64,000 nucleotides of DNA from Climacium dendroides (Eukaryota; Streptophyta; Bryopsida; Hypnales; Climaciaceae): the NCBI GenBank assembly GCA_950106755.1, contig OX467089.1:374501-438500 (forward strand). The letters run 5' to 3'. This document shows positions 23,321 to 35,962 of the stretch, in pieces. The translations under genes and the position numbers were made by a program. How positions within the stretch are numbered: position 1 is the first letter of the stretch; each line of letters starts with the position of its first letter. Below the pieces are notes generated by a model that had not been told where the DNA came from, ran no database searches, and saw nothing but the letters and a program-made list of their open reading frames with translations.

Positions 23321-24878
23321 CATGCTTGCACGTCAAACCGATATAATTTTTTGGTTTGGTTTCTATTAAATACAGCATGATTTTTAGAGTCTCTTTTTTT
23401 AAAATCCATTTCACTTGGAAAAGTGTGGGGAAGCAATAGGGTTCTCTTAAACTTCATTTTTCCATGAATGCTCATTATTTTGAAGATTTGCAACTTGTGT
23501 ATCATGTGCTCGGACATGCTTGCACGTCAAACCGATATAATTTCTTGGTTTGGTTTGTATTAAATACAGCATGATTTTTAGAGTCTCTTTCTTAGAAATC
23601 CATCTCACTTGGAAAAGTGTGGGGAAGTAATAGGGTTGTCTTAAAATTAAGTTTTTCCATGAATGCTCATTATTTTGTAGATTTGCAACTTGTGTGTTAT
23701 TTGTTCGGACATGCTTGCACGTCATACCGATATAATTTTTTGGTTTGGTTTCTATTAAATACAGCATGATTTTTAGGGTCTGTTTTTTAGAAATCCATCT
23801 CACTTGGAAAAGTGTGGGGAAGTAATAGGGTTGTCTTAAAATTAAGTTTTTCCATGAATGCTCATTATTTTGTAGATTTGCAATTTGTGTGTTATTTGTT
23901 CGGACATGCTTGCACGTCAAACCGATATAATTTATTGGTTTGGTTTCTATTAAATACAGCATGATTTTAAGAGTTTCTTTCTTAGAAATCCATCTCACTT
24001 GGAAAAGTGTGGGGAAGTAATAGGGTTGTCTTAAAATTAAGTTTTTCCATGAATGCTCATTATTTTGTAGATTTGCAACTTGTGTGTTATTTGTTCGGAC
24101 ATGCTTGCACGTCATACCGATATAATTTTTTGGTTTGGTTTCTATTAAATACAGCATGATTTTTAGGGTCTGTTTTTTAGAAATCCATCTCACTTGGAAA
24201 AGTGTGGGGAAGTAATAGGGTTGTCTTAAAATTAAGTTTTTCCATGAATGCTCATTATTTTGTAGATTTGCAATTTGTGTGTTATTTGTTCGGACATGCT
24301 TGCACGTCAAACCGATATAATTTATTGGTTTGGTTTCTATTAAATACAGCATGATTTTAAGAGTCTCTTTTTTAGAAATCCATCTCACTTGGAAAAGTGT
24401 GGGGAAGTAATAGAGTTGTCTTAAAATTAAGTTTTTCCATGAATGCTCATTATTTTGTAGATTTGCAACTTGTGTGTTATTTGTTCGGACATGCTTGCAC
24501 GTCAAACCGATATAATTTATTGGTTTGGTTTCTATTAAATACAGCATGATTTTTAGAGTCTCTTTTTTAGAAATCCATCTCACTTGGAAAAGTGTGGGGA
24601 AGTAATAGGGTTGTCTTAAAATTAAGTTTTTCCATGAATGCTCATTATTTTGTAGATTTGCAACTTGTGTGTTATTTGTTCCGACATGCTTGCACGTCAT
24701 ACCGATATAATTTTTTGGTTTGGTTTCTATTAAATACAGCATGATTTTTAGGGTCTCTTTTTTAGAAATCCATCTCACTTGGAAAAGTGTGGGGAAGTAA
24801 TAGGGTTCTCTTAAACTTCATTTTTCCATGAATCCTCATTATTTTGAAGATTTGCAACTTGGGTGTCATGTGTTCCGA
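23321..24878 (+). repeat. Higher-order repeat: third unit, diverged right end (1558 bp)
   Basis: Begins with the same A monomer and the TTCTTGG B monomer, then two 390-bp dimers at 23710 and 24100. The last pair (24490 and 24685) differs: it has GTTCCGAC near 24680 and ends in an A right half (TTCTCTTAAACTTC near 24805), which shortens the final monomer to 194 bp. The unit thus shows where the B-rich array was joined to ordinary A/B sequence. Confidence 0.88.
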
Positions 24879-27800
24879 CATGCTTGCACGTCAAACCGAT
24901 ATAATTTTTTGGTTTGGTTTCTATTAAATACAGCATGATTTTAAGAGTCTCTTTTTTAGAAATCCATCTCACCTGGAAAAGTGTGCGGAAGTAATAGAGT
25001 TGTCTTAAAATTAAGTTTTTCCATGAATACTCATTATTTTGTAGATTTGCAACTTGTGTGTTATTTGTTCAGACATTCTTGCACGTCAAACCGATATAAT
25101 TTTTTGGTTTGGTTTCTATTAAATACAGCATGATTTTTAGAGTCTCTTTTTTTAAAATCCATTTCACTTGGAAAAGTGTGGGGAAGCAATAGGGTTCTCT
25201 TAAACTTCATTTTTCCATGAATGCTCATTATTTTGAAGATTTGCAACTTGTGTGTCATGTGCTCGGACATGCTTGCACGTCAAACCGATATAATTTCCTG
25301 GTTTGGTTTCTATTAAATACAGCATGATTTTTAGAGTCTCTTTCTTAGAAATCCATCTCACTTGGAAAAGTGTGGGGAAGTAATAGAGTTGTCTTAAAAT
25401 TAAGCTTTTCCATGAATGCTCATTATTTTGTAGATTTGCAACTTGTGTGTTATTTGTTCGGACATGCTTGCACGTCAAACCGATATAATTTTTTGGGTTG
25501 GTTTCTATTAAATACAGCATGATTTTTAGAGTCTCTTTTTTTTAAATCCATTTCACTTGGAAAAGTGTGGGGAAGCAATAGGGTTCTCTTAAACTTCATT
25601 TTTCCATGAATCCTCATTATTTTGAAGTTTTGCAACTTGTGTGTCATGTGTTCCGACATGCTTGCACGTCAAACGGATATAATTTATTGGTTTGGTTTCT
25701 ATTAAATGCAGTATGATTTGTAGAGTCTCTTTTTTTTAAATCCATTTCACTTGGAAAAGTGTGGGGAAGCAATTGGGTTCTCTTAAACTTCATTTTTCCA
25801 TGAATCCTCATTATTTTGAAGTTTTGCAACTTTTGTGTCATATGTTCCGACATGCTTGCACGTCAAACGGATATAATTTTTTGGTTTGGGTTCTATTAAA
25901 TACAGCATGATTTTAAGAGTCTCTTTCTTAGAAATCCATCTCACTTGGAAAAGTGTGGGGAAGTAATAGAGTTGTCTTAAAATTAAGTTTTTCCATGAAT
26001 GCTCATTATTTTGTAGATTTGCAACTTGTGTGTTATTTGTTCGGACATGCTTGCACGTCAAACCGATATAATTTTTTGGGTTGGTTTCTATTAAATACAG
26101 CATGATTTTTAGAGTCTCTTTTGCTTCAATCCATCTCACTTGGAAAAGTGTGGGGAAGCAATAGGGTTCTCTTAAACTTCATTTTTCCATGAATGCTCAT
26201 TATTTTGAAGATTTGCAACTTGTGTGTCATGTGCTCGGACATGCTTGCACGTCAAACCGATATAATTTCCTGGTTTGGTTTCTATTAAATACAGCATGAT
26301 TTTTAGAGTCTCTTTCTTAGAAATCCATCTCACTTGGAAAAGTGTGGGGAAGTAATAGAGTTGTCTTAAAATTAAGCTTTTCCATGAATGCTCATTATTT
26401 TGTAGATTTGCAACTTGTGTGTTATTTGTTCGGACATGCTTGCACGTCAAACCGATATAATTTTTTGGTTTGGTTTCTATTAAATACAGCATGATTTTTA
26501 GAGTCTCTTTTTTTTAAATCCATTTCACTTGGAAAAGTGTGGGGAAGCAATAGGGTTCTCTGAAACTTCATTTTTCCATGAATGCTTATTATTTTGAAGA
26601 TTTGCAATTTGTGTGTCATGCGTTCGGACATGCTTGCACGTCAAACGGATATAATTTATTGGTTTGGTTTCTATTAAATACAGCATGATTTTTAGATTTT
26701 CTTTCTTAGAAATACATCTCACTTGGAAAAGTGTGGGGAAGTAATAGAGTTGTCTTAAAATTAAGTTTTTCCATGAATGCTCATTATTTTGTAGATTTGC
26801 AACTTGTGTGTTATTTGTTCGGACATGCTTGCACGTCAAACCGATATAATTTTTTGGTTTGGTTTCTATTAAATACAGCATGATTTTTAGGGTCTCTTTT
26901 TTAGAAATCCATCTCACTTGGAAAAGTGTGGGGAAGTAATAGGGTTGTCTTAAAATTAAGTTTTTCCATGAATGCTCATTATTTTGTAAATTTGCAATTT
27001 GTGTGTTATTTGTTCGGACATGCTTGCACGTCAAACCAATATAATTTATTGGTTTGGTTTCTATTAAATACAGCATGATTTTAAGAGTTTCTTTCTTAGA
27101 AATCCATGTCACTTGGAAAAGTGTGGGGAAGTAACAGAGTTGTCTTAAAATTAAGTTTTTCCATGAATGCTCATTATTTTGTAGATTTGCAACTTGTGTT
27201 TTATTTGTTTGGACATGCTTGCACGTCATACCGATATAATTTTTTGGTTTGGTTTCTATTAAATACAGCATGATTTTTAGAGTCTCTTTTTTTTAAATCC
27301 ATTTCACTTGGAAAAGTGTGGGGAAGCAATAGAGTTCTCTTAAACTTCATTTTTCCATGAATGCTCATTATTTTGAAGATTTGCAACTTGGGTGTCATGT
27401 GTTCAGACATGCTTCCACGTCAAACCGATATAATTTATGGTTTGGTTTCTATTAAATACAGCATGATTTTAAGAGTCTCTTTTTTAGAAATCCATCTCAC
27501 CTGGAAAAGTGTGCGGAAGTAATAGAGTTGTCTTAAAATTAAGTTTTTCCATGAATGCTCATTATTTTGTAGATTTGCAATTTGTGTGTTATTTGTTCGG
27601 ACATGCTTGCACGTCAAACCGATATAATTTATTGGTTTGGTTTCTATTAAATACAGCATGATTTTAAGAGTTTCTTTCTTAGAAATCCATCTCACTTGGA
27701 AAAGTGTGGGGAAGTAATAGGGTTGTCTTAAAATTAAGTTTTTCCATGAATGCTCATTATTTTGTAGATTTGCAACTTGTGTGTTATTTGTTCGGACATG

Positions 27801-29607
27801 CTTGCACGTCAAACCGATATAATTTTTTGGTTTGGTTTCTATTAAATACAGCATGATTTTTAGGGTCTCTTTTTTAGAAATCCATCTCACTTGGAAAAGT
27901 GTGGGGAAGTAATAGGGTTCTCTTAAACTTCATTTTTCCATGAATCCTCATTATTTTGAAGATTTGCAACTTGGGTGTCATGTGTTCCGACATGCTTGCA
28001 CGTCAAACCGATATAATTTTTTGGTTTGGTTTCTATTAAATACAGCATGATTTTAAGAGTCTCTTTTTTAGAAATCCATCTCACCTGGAAAAGTGTGCGG
28101 AAGTAATAGAGTTGTCTTAAAATTAAGTTTTTCCATGAATACTCATTATTTTGTAGATTTGCAACTTGTGTGTTATTTGTTCAGACATTCTTGCACGTCA
28201 AACCGATATAATTTTTTGGTTTGGTTTCTATTAAATACAGCATGATTTTTAGAGTCTCTTTTTTTAAAATCCATTTCACTTGGAAAAGTGTGGGGAAGCA
28301 ATAGGGTTCTCTTAAACTTCATTTTTCCATGAATGCTCATTATTTTGAAGATTTGCAACTTGTGTGTCATGTGCTCGGACATGCTTGCACGTCAAACCGA
28401 TATAATTTCCTGGTTTGGTTTCTATTAAATACAGCATGATTTTTAGAGTCTCTTTCTTAGAAATCCATCTCACTTGGAAAAGTGTGGGGAAGTAATAGAG
28501 TTGTCTTAAAATTAAGCTTTTCCATGAATGCTCATTATTTTGTAGATTTGCAACTTGTGTGTTATTTGTTCGGACATGCTTGCACGTCAAACCGATATAA
28601 TTTTTTGGGTTGGTTTCTATTAAATACAGCATGATTTTTAGAGTCTCTTTTTTTTAAATCCATTTCACTTGGAAAAGTGTGGGGAAGCAATAGGGTTCTC
28701 TTAAACTTCATTTTTCCATGAATCCTCATTATTTTGAAGTTTTGCAACTTGTGTGTCATGTGTTCCGACATGCTTGCACGTCAAACGGATATAATTTATT
28801 GGTTTGGTTTCTATTAAATGCAGTATGATTTGTAGAGTCTCTTTTTTTTAAATCCATTTCACTTGGAAAAGTGTGGGGAAGCAATTGGGTTCTCTTAAAC
28901 TTCATTTTTCCATGAATCCTCATTATTTTGAAGTTTTGCAACTTTTGTGTCATATGTTCCGACATGCTTGCACGTCAAACGGATATAATTTTTTGGTTTG
29001 GGTTCTATTAAATACAGCATGATTTTAAGAGTCTCTTTCTTAGAAATCCATCTCACTTGGAAAAGTGTGGGGAAGTAATAGAGTTGTCTTAAAATTAAGT
29101 TTTTCCATGAATGCTCATTATTTTGTAGATTTGCAACTTGTGTGTTATTTGTTCGGACATGCTTGCACGTCAAACCGATATAATTTTTTGGGTTGGTTTC
29201 TATTAAATACAGCATGATTTTTAGAGTCTCTTTTGCTTCAATCCATCTCACTTGGAAAAGTGTGGGGAAGCAATAGGGTTCTCTTAAACTTCATTTTTCC
29301 ATGAATGCTCATTATTTTGAAGATTTGCAACTTGGGTGTCATGTGCTCGGACATGCTTGCACGTCAAACCGATATAATTTCCTGGTTTGGTTTCTATTAA
29401 ATACAGCATGATTTTTAGAGTCTCTTTCTTAGAAATCCATCTCACTTGGAAAAGTGTGGGGAAGTAATAGAGTTGTCTTAAAATTAAGCTTTTCCATGAA
29501 TGCTCATTATTTTGTAGATTTGCAACTTGTGTGTTATTTGTTCGGACATGCTTGCACGTCAAACCGATATAATTTTTTGGTTTGGTTTCTATTAAATACA
29601 GCATGAT
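24699..29607 (+). repeat. Sixteen-monomer duplication (offset 3112 bp)
   Basis: About 1.8 kb from 24699 to 26495 recurs from 27811 to 29607. Shared rare variants are CACCTGGAAAAGTGTGCGG (24971 and 28083), GACATTCTTGCACG (25073 and 28185), TTAAGCTTTTCC (25399 and 28511), AATGCAGTATG (25705 and 28817) and the TTGCTTCAATCC monomer. One difference is GCAACTTGTGTG near 26215 against GCAACTTGGGTG near 29327. Between the copies lies other A/B sequence, so the match covers about three fifths of the offset. Confidence 0.87.
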
Positions 29608-30592
29608 TTTAAGAGTCTCTTTTTTAGAAATCCATCTCACCTGGAAAAGTGTGCGGAAGTAATAGAGTTGTCTTAAAATTAAGTTTTTCCATGAATACTC
29701 ATTATTTTGTAGATTTGCAACTTGTGTGTTATTTGTTCAGACATTCTTGCACGTCAAACCGATATAATATTTTGGTTTGGTTTCTATTAAATACAGCATG
29801 ATTTTTAGAGTCTCTTTTTTTAAAATCCATTTCACTTGGAAAAGTGTGGGGAAGCAATAGGGTTCTCTTAAACTTCATTTTTCCATGAATGCTCATTATT
29901 TTGAAGATTTGCAACTTGTGTGTCATGTGCTCGGACATGCTTGCACGTCAAACCGATATAATTTCCTGGTTTGGTTTCTATTAAATACAGCATGATTTTT
30001 AGAGTCTCTTTCTTAGAAATCCATCTCACTTGGAAAAGTGTGGGGAAGTAATAGAGTTGTCTTAAAATTAAGCTTTTCCATGAATGCTCATTATTTTGTA
30101 GATTTGCAACTTGTGTGTTATTTGTTCGGACATGCTTGCACGTCAAACCGATATAATTTTTTGGGTTGGTTTCTATTAAATACAGCATGATTTTTAGAGT
30201 CTCTTTTTTTTAAATCCATTTCACTTGGAAAAGTGTGGGGAAGCAATAGGGTTCTCTTAAACTTAATTTTTCCATGAATCCTCATTATTTTGAAGTTTTG
30301 CAACTTGTGTGTCATGTGTTCCGACATGCTTGCACGTCAAACGGATATAATTTATTGGTTTGGTTTCTATTAAATGCAGTATGATTTGTAGAGTCTCTTT
30401 TTTTTAAATCCATTTCACTTGGAAAAGTGTGGGGAAGCAATTGGGTTCTCTTAAACTTCATTTTTCCATGAATCCTCATTATTTTGAAGTTTTGCAACTT
30501 TTGTGTCATATGTTCCGACATGCTTGCACGTCAAACGGATATAATTTTTTGGTTTGGGTTCTATTAAATACAGCATGATTTTAAGAGTCTCT
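28050..30592 (+). repeat. Eight-monomer duplication (offset 1556 bp)
   Basis: About 1 kb from 28050 to 29036 recurs from 29606 to 30592. Shared marks are GTGTGCGGAAG (28092 and 29648), GACATTCTTGCACG (28185 and 29741), TTAAGCTTTTCC and AATGCAGTATG. Single differences include ATATTTTGG near 29767 where the first copy has ATTTTTTGG, and ACTTAATTTTTCC near 30262 where it has ACTTCATTTTTCC. The match ends where TTTCTTAG faces TTTTTTAG. Confidence 0.85.
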
Positions 30593-30924
30593 TTTTTAGA
30601 AATCCATCTCACTTGGAAAAGTGTGGGGAAGTAATAGGGTTGTCTTAAAATTAAGTTTTTCCATGAATGCTCATTATTTTGTAAATTTGCAATTTGTGTG
30701 TTATTTGTTCGGACATGCTTGCACGTCAAACCAATATAATTTATTGGTTTGGTTTCTATTAAATACAGCATGATTTTAAGAGTTTCTTTCTTAGAAATCC
30801 ATCTCACTTGGAAAAGTGTGGGGAAGTAACAGAGTTGTCTTAAAATTAAGTTTTTCCATGAATGCTCATTATTTTGTAGATTTGCAACTTGTGTTTTATT
30901 TGTTTGGACATGCTTGCACGTCAT

Positions 30925-33900
30925 ACCGATATAATTTTTTGGTTTGGTTTCTATTAAATACAGCATGATTTTTAGAGTCTCTTTTTTTTAAATCCATTTC
31001 ACTTGGAAAAGTGTGGGGAAGCAATAGGGTTCTCTTAAACTTCATTTTTCCATGAATCCTCATTATTTTGAAGTTTTGCAACTTGTGTGTCATGTGTTCC
31101 GACATGCTTGCACGTCAAACGGATATAATTTATTGGTTTGGTTTCTATTAAATGCAGTATGATTTGTAGAGTCTCTTTTTTTTAAATCCATTTCACTTGG
31201 AAAAGTGTGGGGAAGCAATTGGGTTCTCTTAAACTTCATTTTTCCATGAATCCTCATTATTTTGAAGTTTTGCAACTTTTGTGTCATATGTTCCGACATG
31301 CTTGCACGTCAAACGGATATAATTTTTTGGTTTGGGTTCTATTAAATACAGCATGATTTTAAGAGTCTCTTTCTTAGAAATCCATCTCACTTGGAAAAGT
31401 GTGGGGAAGTAATAGAGTTGTCTTAAAATTAAGTTTTTCCATGAATGCTCATTATTTTGTAGATTTGCAACTTGTGTGTTATTTGTTCGGACATGCTTGC
31501 ACGTCAAACCGATATAATTTTTTGGGTTGGTTTCTATTAAATACAGCATGATTTTTAGAGTCTCTTTTGCTTCAATCCATCTCACTTGGAAAAGTGTGGG
31601 GAAGCAATAGGGTTCTCTTAAACTTCATTTTTCCATGAATGCTCATTATTTTGAAGATTTGCAACTTGGGTGTCATGTGCTCGGACATGCTTGCACGTCA
31701 AACCGATATAATTTCCTGGTTTGGTTTCTATTAAATACAGCATGATTTTTAGAGTCTCTTTCTTAGAAATCCATCTCACTTGGAAAAGTGTGGGGAAGTA
31801 ATAGAGTTGTCTTAAAATTATGCTTTTCCATGAATGCTCATTATTTTGTAGATTTGCAACTTGTGTGTTATTTGTTCGGACATGCTTGCACGTCAAACCG
31901 ATATAATTTTTTGGTTTGGTTTCTATTAAATACAGCATGATTTTTAGAGTCTCTTTTTTTTAAATCCATTTCACTTGGAAAAGTGTGGGGAAGCAATAGG
32001 GTTCTCTGAAACTTCATTTTTCCATGAATGCTTATTATTTTGAAGATTTGCAATTTGTGTGTCATGCGTTCGGACATGCTTGCACGTCAAACGGATATAA
32101 TTTATTGGTTTGGTTTCTATTAAATACAGCATGATTTTTAGATTTTCTTTCTTAGAAATACATCTCACTTGGAAAAGTGTGGGGAAGTAATAGAGTTGTC
32201 TTAAAATTAAGTTTTTCCATGAATGCTCATTATTTTGTAGATTTGCAACTTGTGTGTTATTTGTTCGGACATGCTTGTACGTCAAACCGATATAATTTTT
32301 TGGTTTGGTTTCTATTAAATACAGCATGATTTTTAGGGTCTCTTTTTTAGAAATCCATCTCACTTGGAAAAGTGTGGGGAAGTAATAGGGTTGTCTTAAA
32401 ATTAAGTTTTTCCATGAATGCTCATTATTTTGTAAATTTGCAATTTGTGTGTTATTTGTTCGGACATGCTTGCACGTCAAACCAATATAATTTATTGGTT
32501 TGGTTTCTATTAAATACAGCATGATTTTAAGAGTTTCTTTCTTAGAAATCCATCTCACTTGGAAAAGTGTGGGGAAGTAACAGAGTTGTCTTAAAATTAA
32601 GTTTTTCCATGAATGCTCATTATTTTGTAGATTTGCAACTTGTGTTTTATTTGTTTGGACATGCTTGCACGTCATACCGATATAATTTTTTGGTTTGGTT
32701 TCTATTAAATACAGCATGATTTTTAGAGTCTCTTTTTTTTAAATCCATTTCACTTGGAAAAGTGTGGGGAAGCAATAGAGTTCTCTTAAACTTCATTTTT
32801 CCATGAATGCTCATTATTTTGAAGATTTGCAACTTGGGTGTCATGTGTTTAGACATGCTTCCATGTCAAACCGATATAATTTATGGTTTGGTTTCTATTA
32901 AATACAGCATGATTTTTAGAGTCTCTTTTTTAGAAATCCATCTCACTTGGAAAAGTGTGGGGAAGTAATAGAGTTGTCTTAAAATTAAGTTTTTCCATGA
33001 ATGCTCATTATTTTGTAGATTTGCAACTTGTGTGTTATTTGTTCGGACATGCTTGCACGTCAAACCGATATAATTTTTTGGTTTGGTTTCTATTAAATAC
33101 AGCATGATTTTTAGAGTCTCTTTTTTTTAAATCCATTTCACTTGGAAAAGTGTGGGGAAGCAATAGGGTTCTCTTAAACTTCATTTTTCCATGAATCCTC
33201 ATTATTTTGAAGTTTTGCAACTTGTGTGTCATGTGTTCCGACATGCTTGCACGTCAAACGGATATAATTTATTGGTTTGGTTTCTATTAAATGCAGTATG
33301 ATTTGTAGAGTCTCTTTTTTTTAAATCCATTTCACTTGGAAAAGTGTGGGGAAGCAATTGGGTTCTCTTAAACTTCATTTTTCCATGAATCCTCATTATT
33401 TTGAAGTTTTGCAACTTTTGTGTCATATGTTCCGACATGCTTGCACGTCAAACGGATATAATTTTTTGGTTTGGGTTCTATTAAATACAGCATGATTTTA
33501 AGAGTCTCTTTCTTAGAAATCCATCTCACTTGGAAAAGTGTGGGGAAGTAATAGAGTTGTCTTAAAATTAAGTTTTTCCATGAATGCTCATTATTTTGTA
33601 GATTTGCAACTTGTGTGTTATTTGTTCGGACATGCTTGCACGTCAAACCGATATAATTTTTTGGGTTGGTTTCTATTAAATACAGCATGATTTTTAGAGT
33701 CTCTTTTGCTTCAATCCATCTCACTTGGAAAAGTGTGGGGAAGCAATAGGGTTCTCTTAAACTTCATTTTTCCATGAATGCTCATTATTTTGAAGATTTG
33801 CAACTTGGGTGTCATGTGCTCGGACATGCTTGCACGTCAAACCGATATAATTTCCTGGTTTGGTTTCTATTAAATACAGCATGATTTTTAGAGTCTCTTT

Positions 33901-35335
33901 CTTAGAAATCCATCTCACTTGGAAAAGTGTGGGGAAGTAATAGAGTTGTCTTAAAATTATGCTTTTCCATGAATGCTCATTATTTTGTAGATTTGCAACT
34001 TGTGTGTTATTTGTTCGGACATGCTTGCACGTCAAACCGATATAATTTTTTGGTTTGGTTTCTATTAAATACAGCATGATTTTTAGAGTCTCTTTTTTTT
34101 AAATCCATTTCACTTGGAAAAGTGTGGGGAAGCAATAGGGTTCTCTGAAACTTCATTTTTCCATGAATGCTTATTATTTTGAAGATTTGCAATTTGTGTG
34201 TCATGCGTTCGGACATGCTTGCACGTCAAACGGATATAATTTATTGGTTTGGTTTCTATTAAATACAGCATGATTTTTAGATTTTCTTTCTTAGAAATAC
34301 ATCTCACTTGGAAAAGTGTGGGGAAGTAATAGAGTTGTCTTAAAATTAAGTTTTTCCATGAATGCTCATTATTTTGTAGATTTGCAACTTGTGTGTTATT
34401 TGTTCGGACATGCTTGTACGTCAAACCGATATAATTTTTTGGTTTGGTTTCTATTAAATACAGCATGATTTTTAGGGTCTCTTTTTTAGAAATCCATCTC
34501 ACTTGGAAAAGTGTGGGGAAGTAATAGGGTTGTCTTAAAATTAAGTTTTTCCATGAATGCTCATTATTTTGTAAATTTGCAATTTGTGTGTTATTTGTTC
34601 GGACATGCTTGCACGTCAAACCAATATAATTTATTGGTTTGGTTTCTATTAAATACAGCATGATTTTAAGAGTTTCTTTCTTAGAAATCCATCTCACTTG
34701 GAAAAGTGTGGGGAAGTAACAGAGTTGTCTTAAAATTAAGTTTTTCCATGAATGCTCATTATTTTGTAGATTTGCAACTTGTGTTTTATTTGTTTGGACA
34801 TGCTTGCACGTCATACCGATATAATTTTTTGGTTTGGTTTCTATTAAATACAGCATGATTTTTAGAGTCTCTTTTTTTTAAATCCATTTCACTTGGAAAA
34901 GTGTGGGGAAGCAATAGAGTTCTCTTAAACTTCATTTTTCCATGAATGCTCATTATTTTGAAGATTTGCAACTTGGGTGTCATGTGTTTAGACATGCTTC
35001 CATGTCAAACCGATATAATTTATGGTTTGGTTTCTATTAAATACAGCATGATTTTTAGAGTCTCTTTTTTAGAAATCCATCTCACTTGGAAAAGTGTGGG
35101 GAAGTAATAGAGTTGTCTTAAAATTAAGTTTTTCCATGAATGCTCATTATTTTGTAGATTTGCAACTTGTGTGTTATTTGTTCGGACATGCTTGCACGTC
35201 AAACCGATATAATTTTTTGGTTTGGTTTCTATTAAATACAGCATGATTTTTAGAGTCTCTTTTTTTTAAATCCATTTCACTTGGAAAAGTGTGGGGAAGC
35301 AATAGGGTTCTCTTAAACTTCATTTTTCCATGAAT
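30925..35335 (+). repeat. Eleven-monomer tandem duplication (offset 2139 bp)
   Basis: Sequence from 30925 to about 33196 recurs from 33064 to about 35335 with no difference that I saw in the parts compared. Distinctive shared variants are TTATGCTTTTCC (31818 and 33957), GCTTGTACGTC (32274 and 34413), GTAACAGAGTTG (32577 and 34716), and GTGTTTAGACATG with CATGTCAAACC (32846 and 34985). The left limit is GTCATACCG against GTCAAACCG; the right limit is GAATCCTC against GAATGCTC. Confidence 0.9.
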
Positions 35336-35962
35336 GCTCATTATTTTGAAGATTTGCAACTTGGGTGTCATGTGTTTAGACATGCTTCCATGTCAAACCG
35401 ATATAATTTATGGTTTGGTTTCTATTAAATACAGCATGATTTTTAGAGTCTCTTTTTTAGAAATCCATCTCACTTGGAAAAGTGTGGGGAAGTAATAGAG
35501 TTGTCTTAAAATTAAGTTTTTCCATGAATGCTCATTATTTTGTAGATTTGCAACTTGTGTGTTATTTGTTCGGACATGCTTGCACGTCATACCGATATAA
35601 TTTTTTGGTTTGGTTTCTATTAAATACAGCATGATTTTTAGAGTCTCTTTTTTTTAAATCCATTTCACTTGGAAAAGTGTGGGGAAGCAATAGAGTTCTC
35701 TTAAACTTCATTTTTCCATGAATGCTCATTATTTTGAAGATTTGCAACTTGGGTGTCATGTGTTTAGACATGCTTCCATGTCAAACCGATATAATTTATG
35801 GTTTGGTTTCTATTAAATACAGCATGATTTTTAGAGTCTCTTTTTTAGAAATCCATCTCACTTGGAAAAGTGTGGGGAAGTAATAGAGTTGTCTTAAAAT
35901 TAAGTTTTTCCATGAATGCTCATTATTTTGTAGATTTGCAACTTGTGTGTTATTTGTTCGGA
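34799..35962 (+). repeat. Three 388-bp A/B dimers marked by a one-base deletion
   Basis: Dimers start at 34799, 35187 and 35575. Each joins an A monomer to a B monomer carrying TTTATGGTTTGG, one base short of the usual TTTATTGGTTTGG. The deletion offsets the extra base of B, so the dimer is 388 bp and not 389. GTGTTTAGACATG and CATGTCAAACC mark the same junction in all three. Small differences such as GTCATACCG near 35589 and AATAGAG against AATAGGG separate them. Confidence 0.88.
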
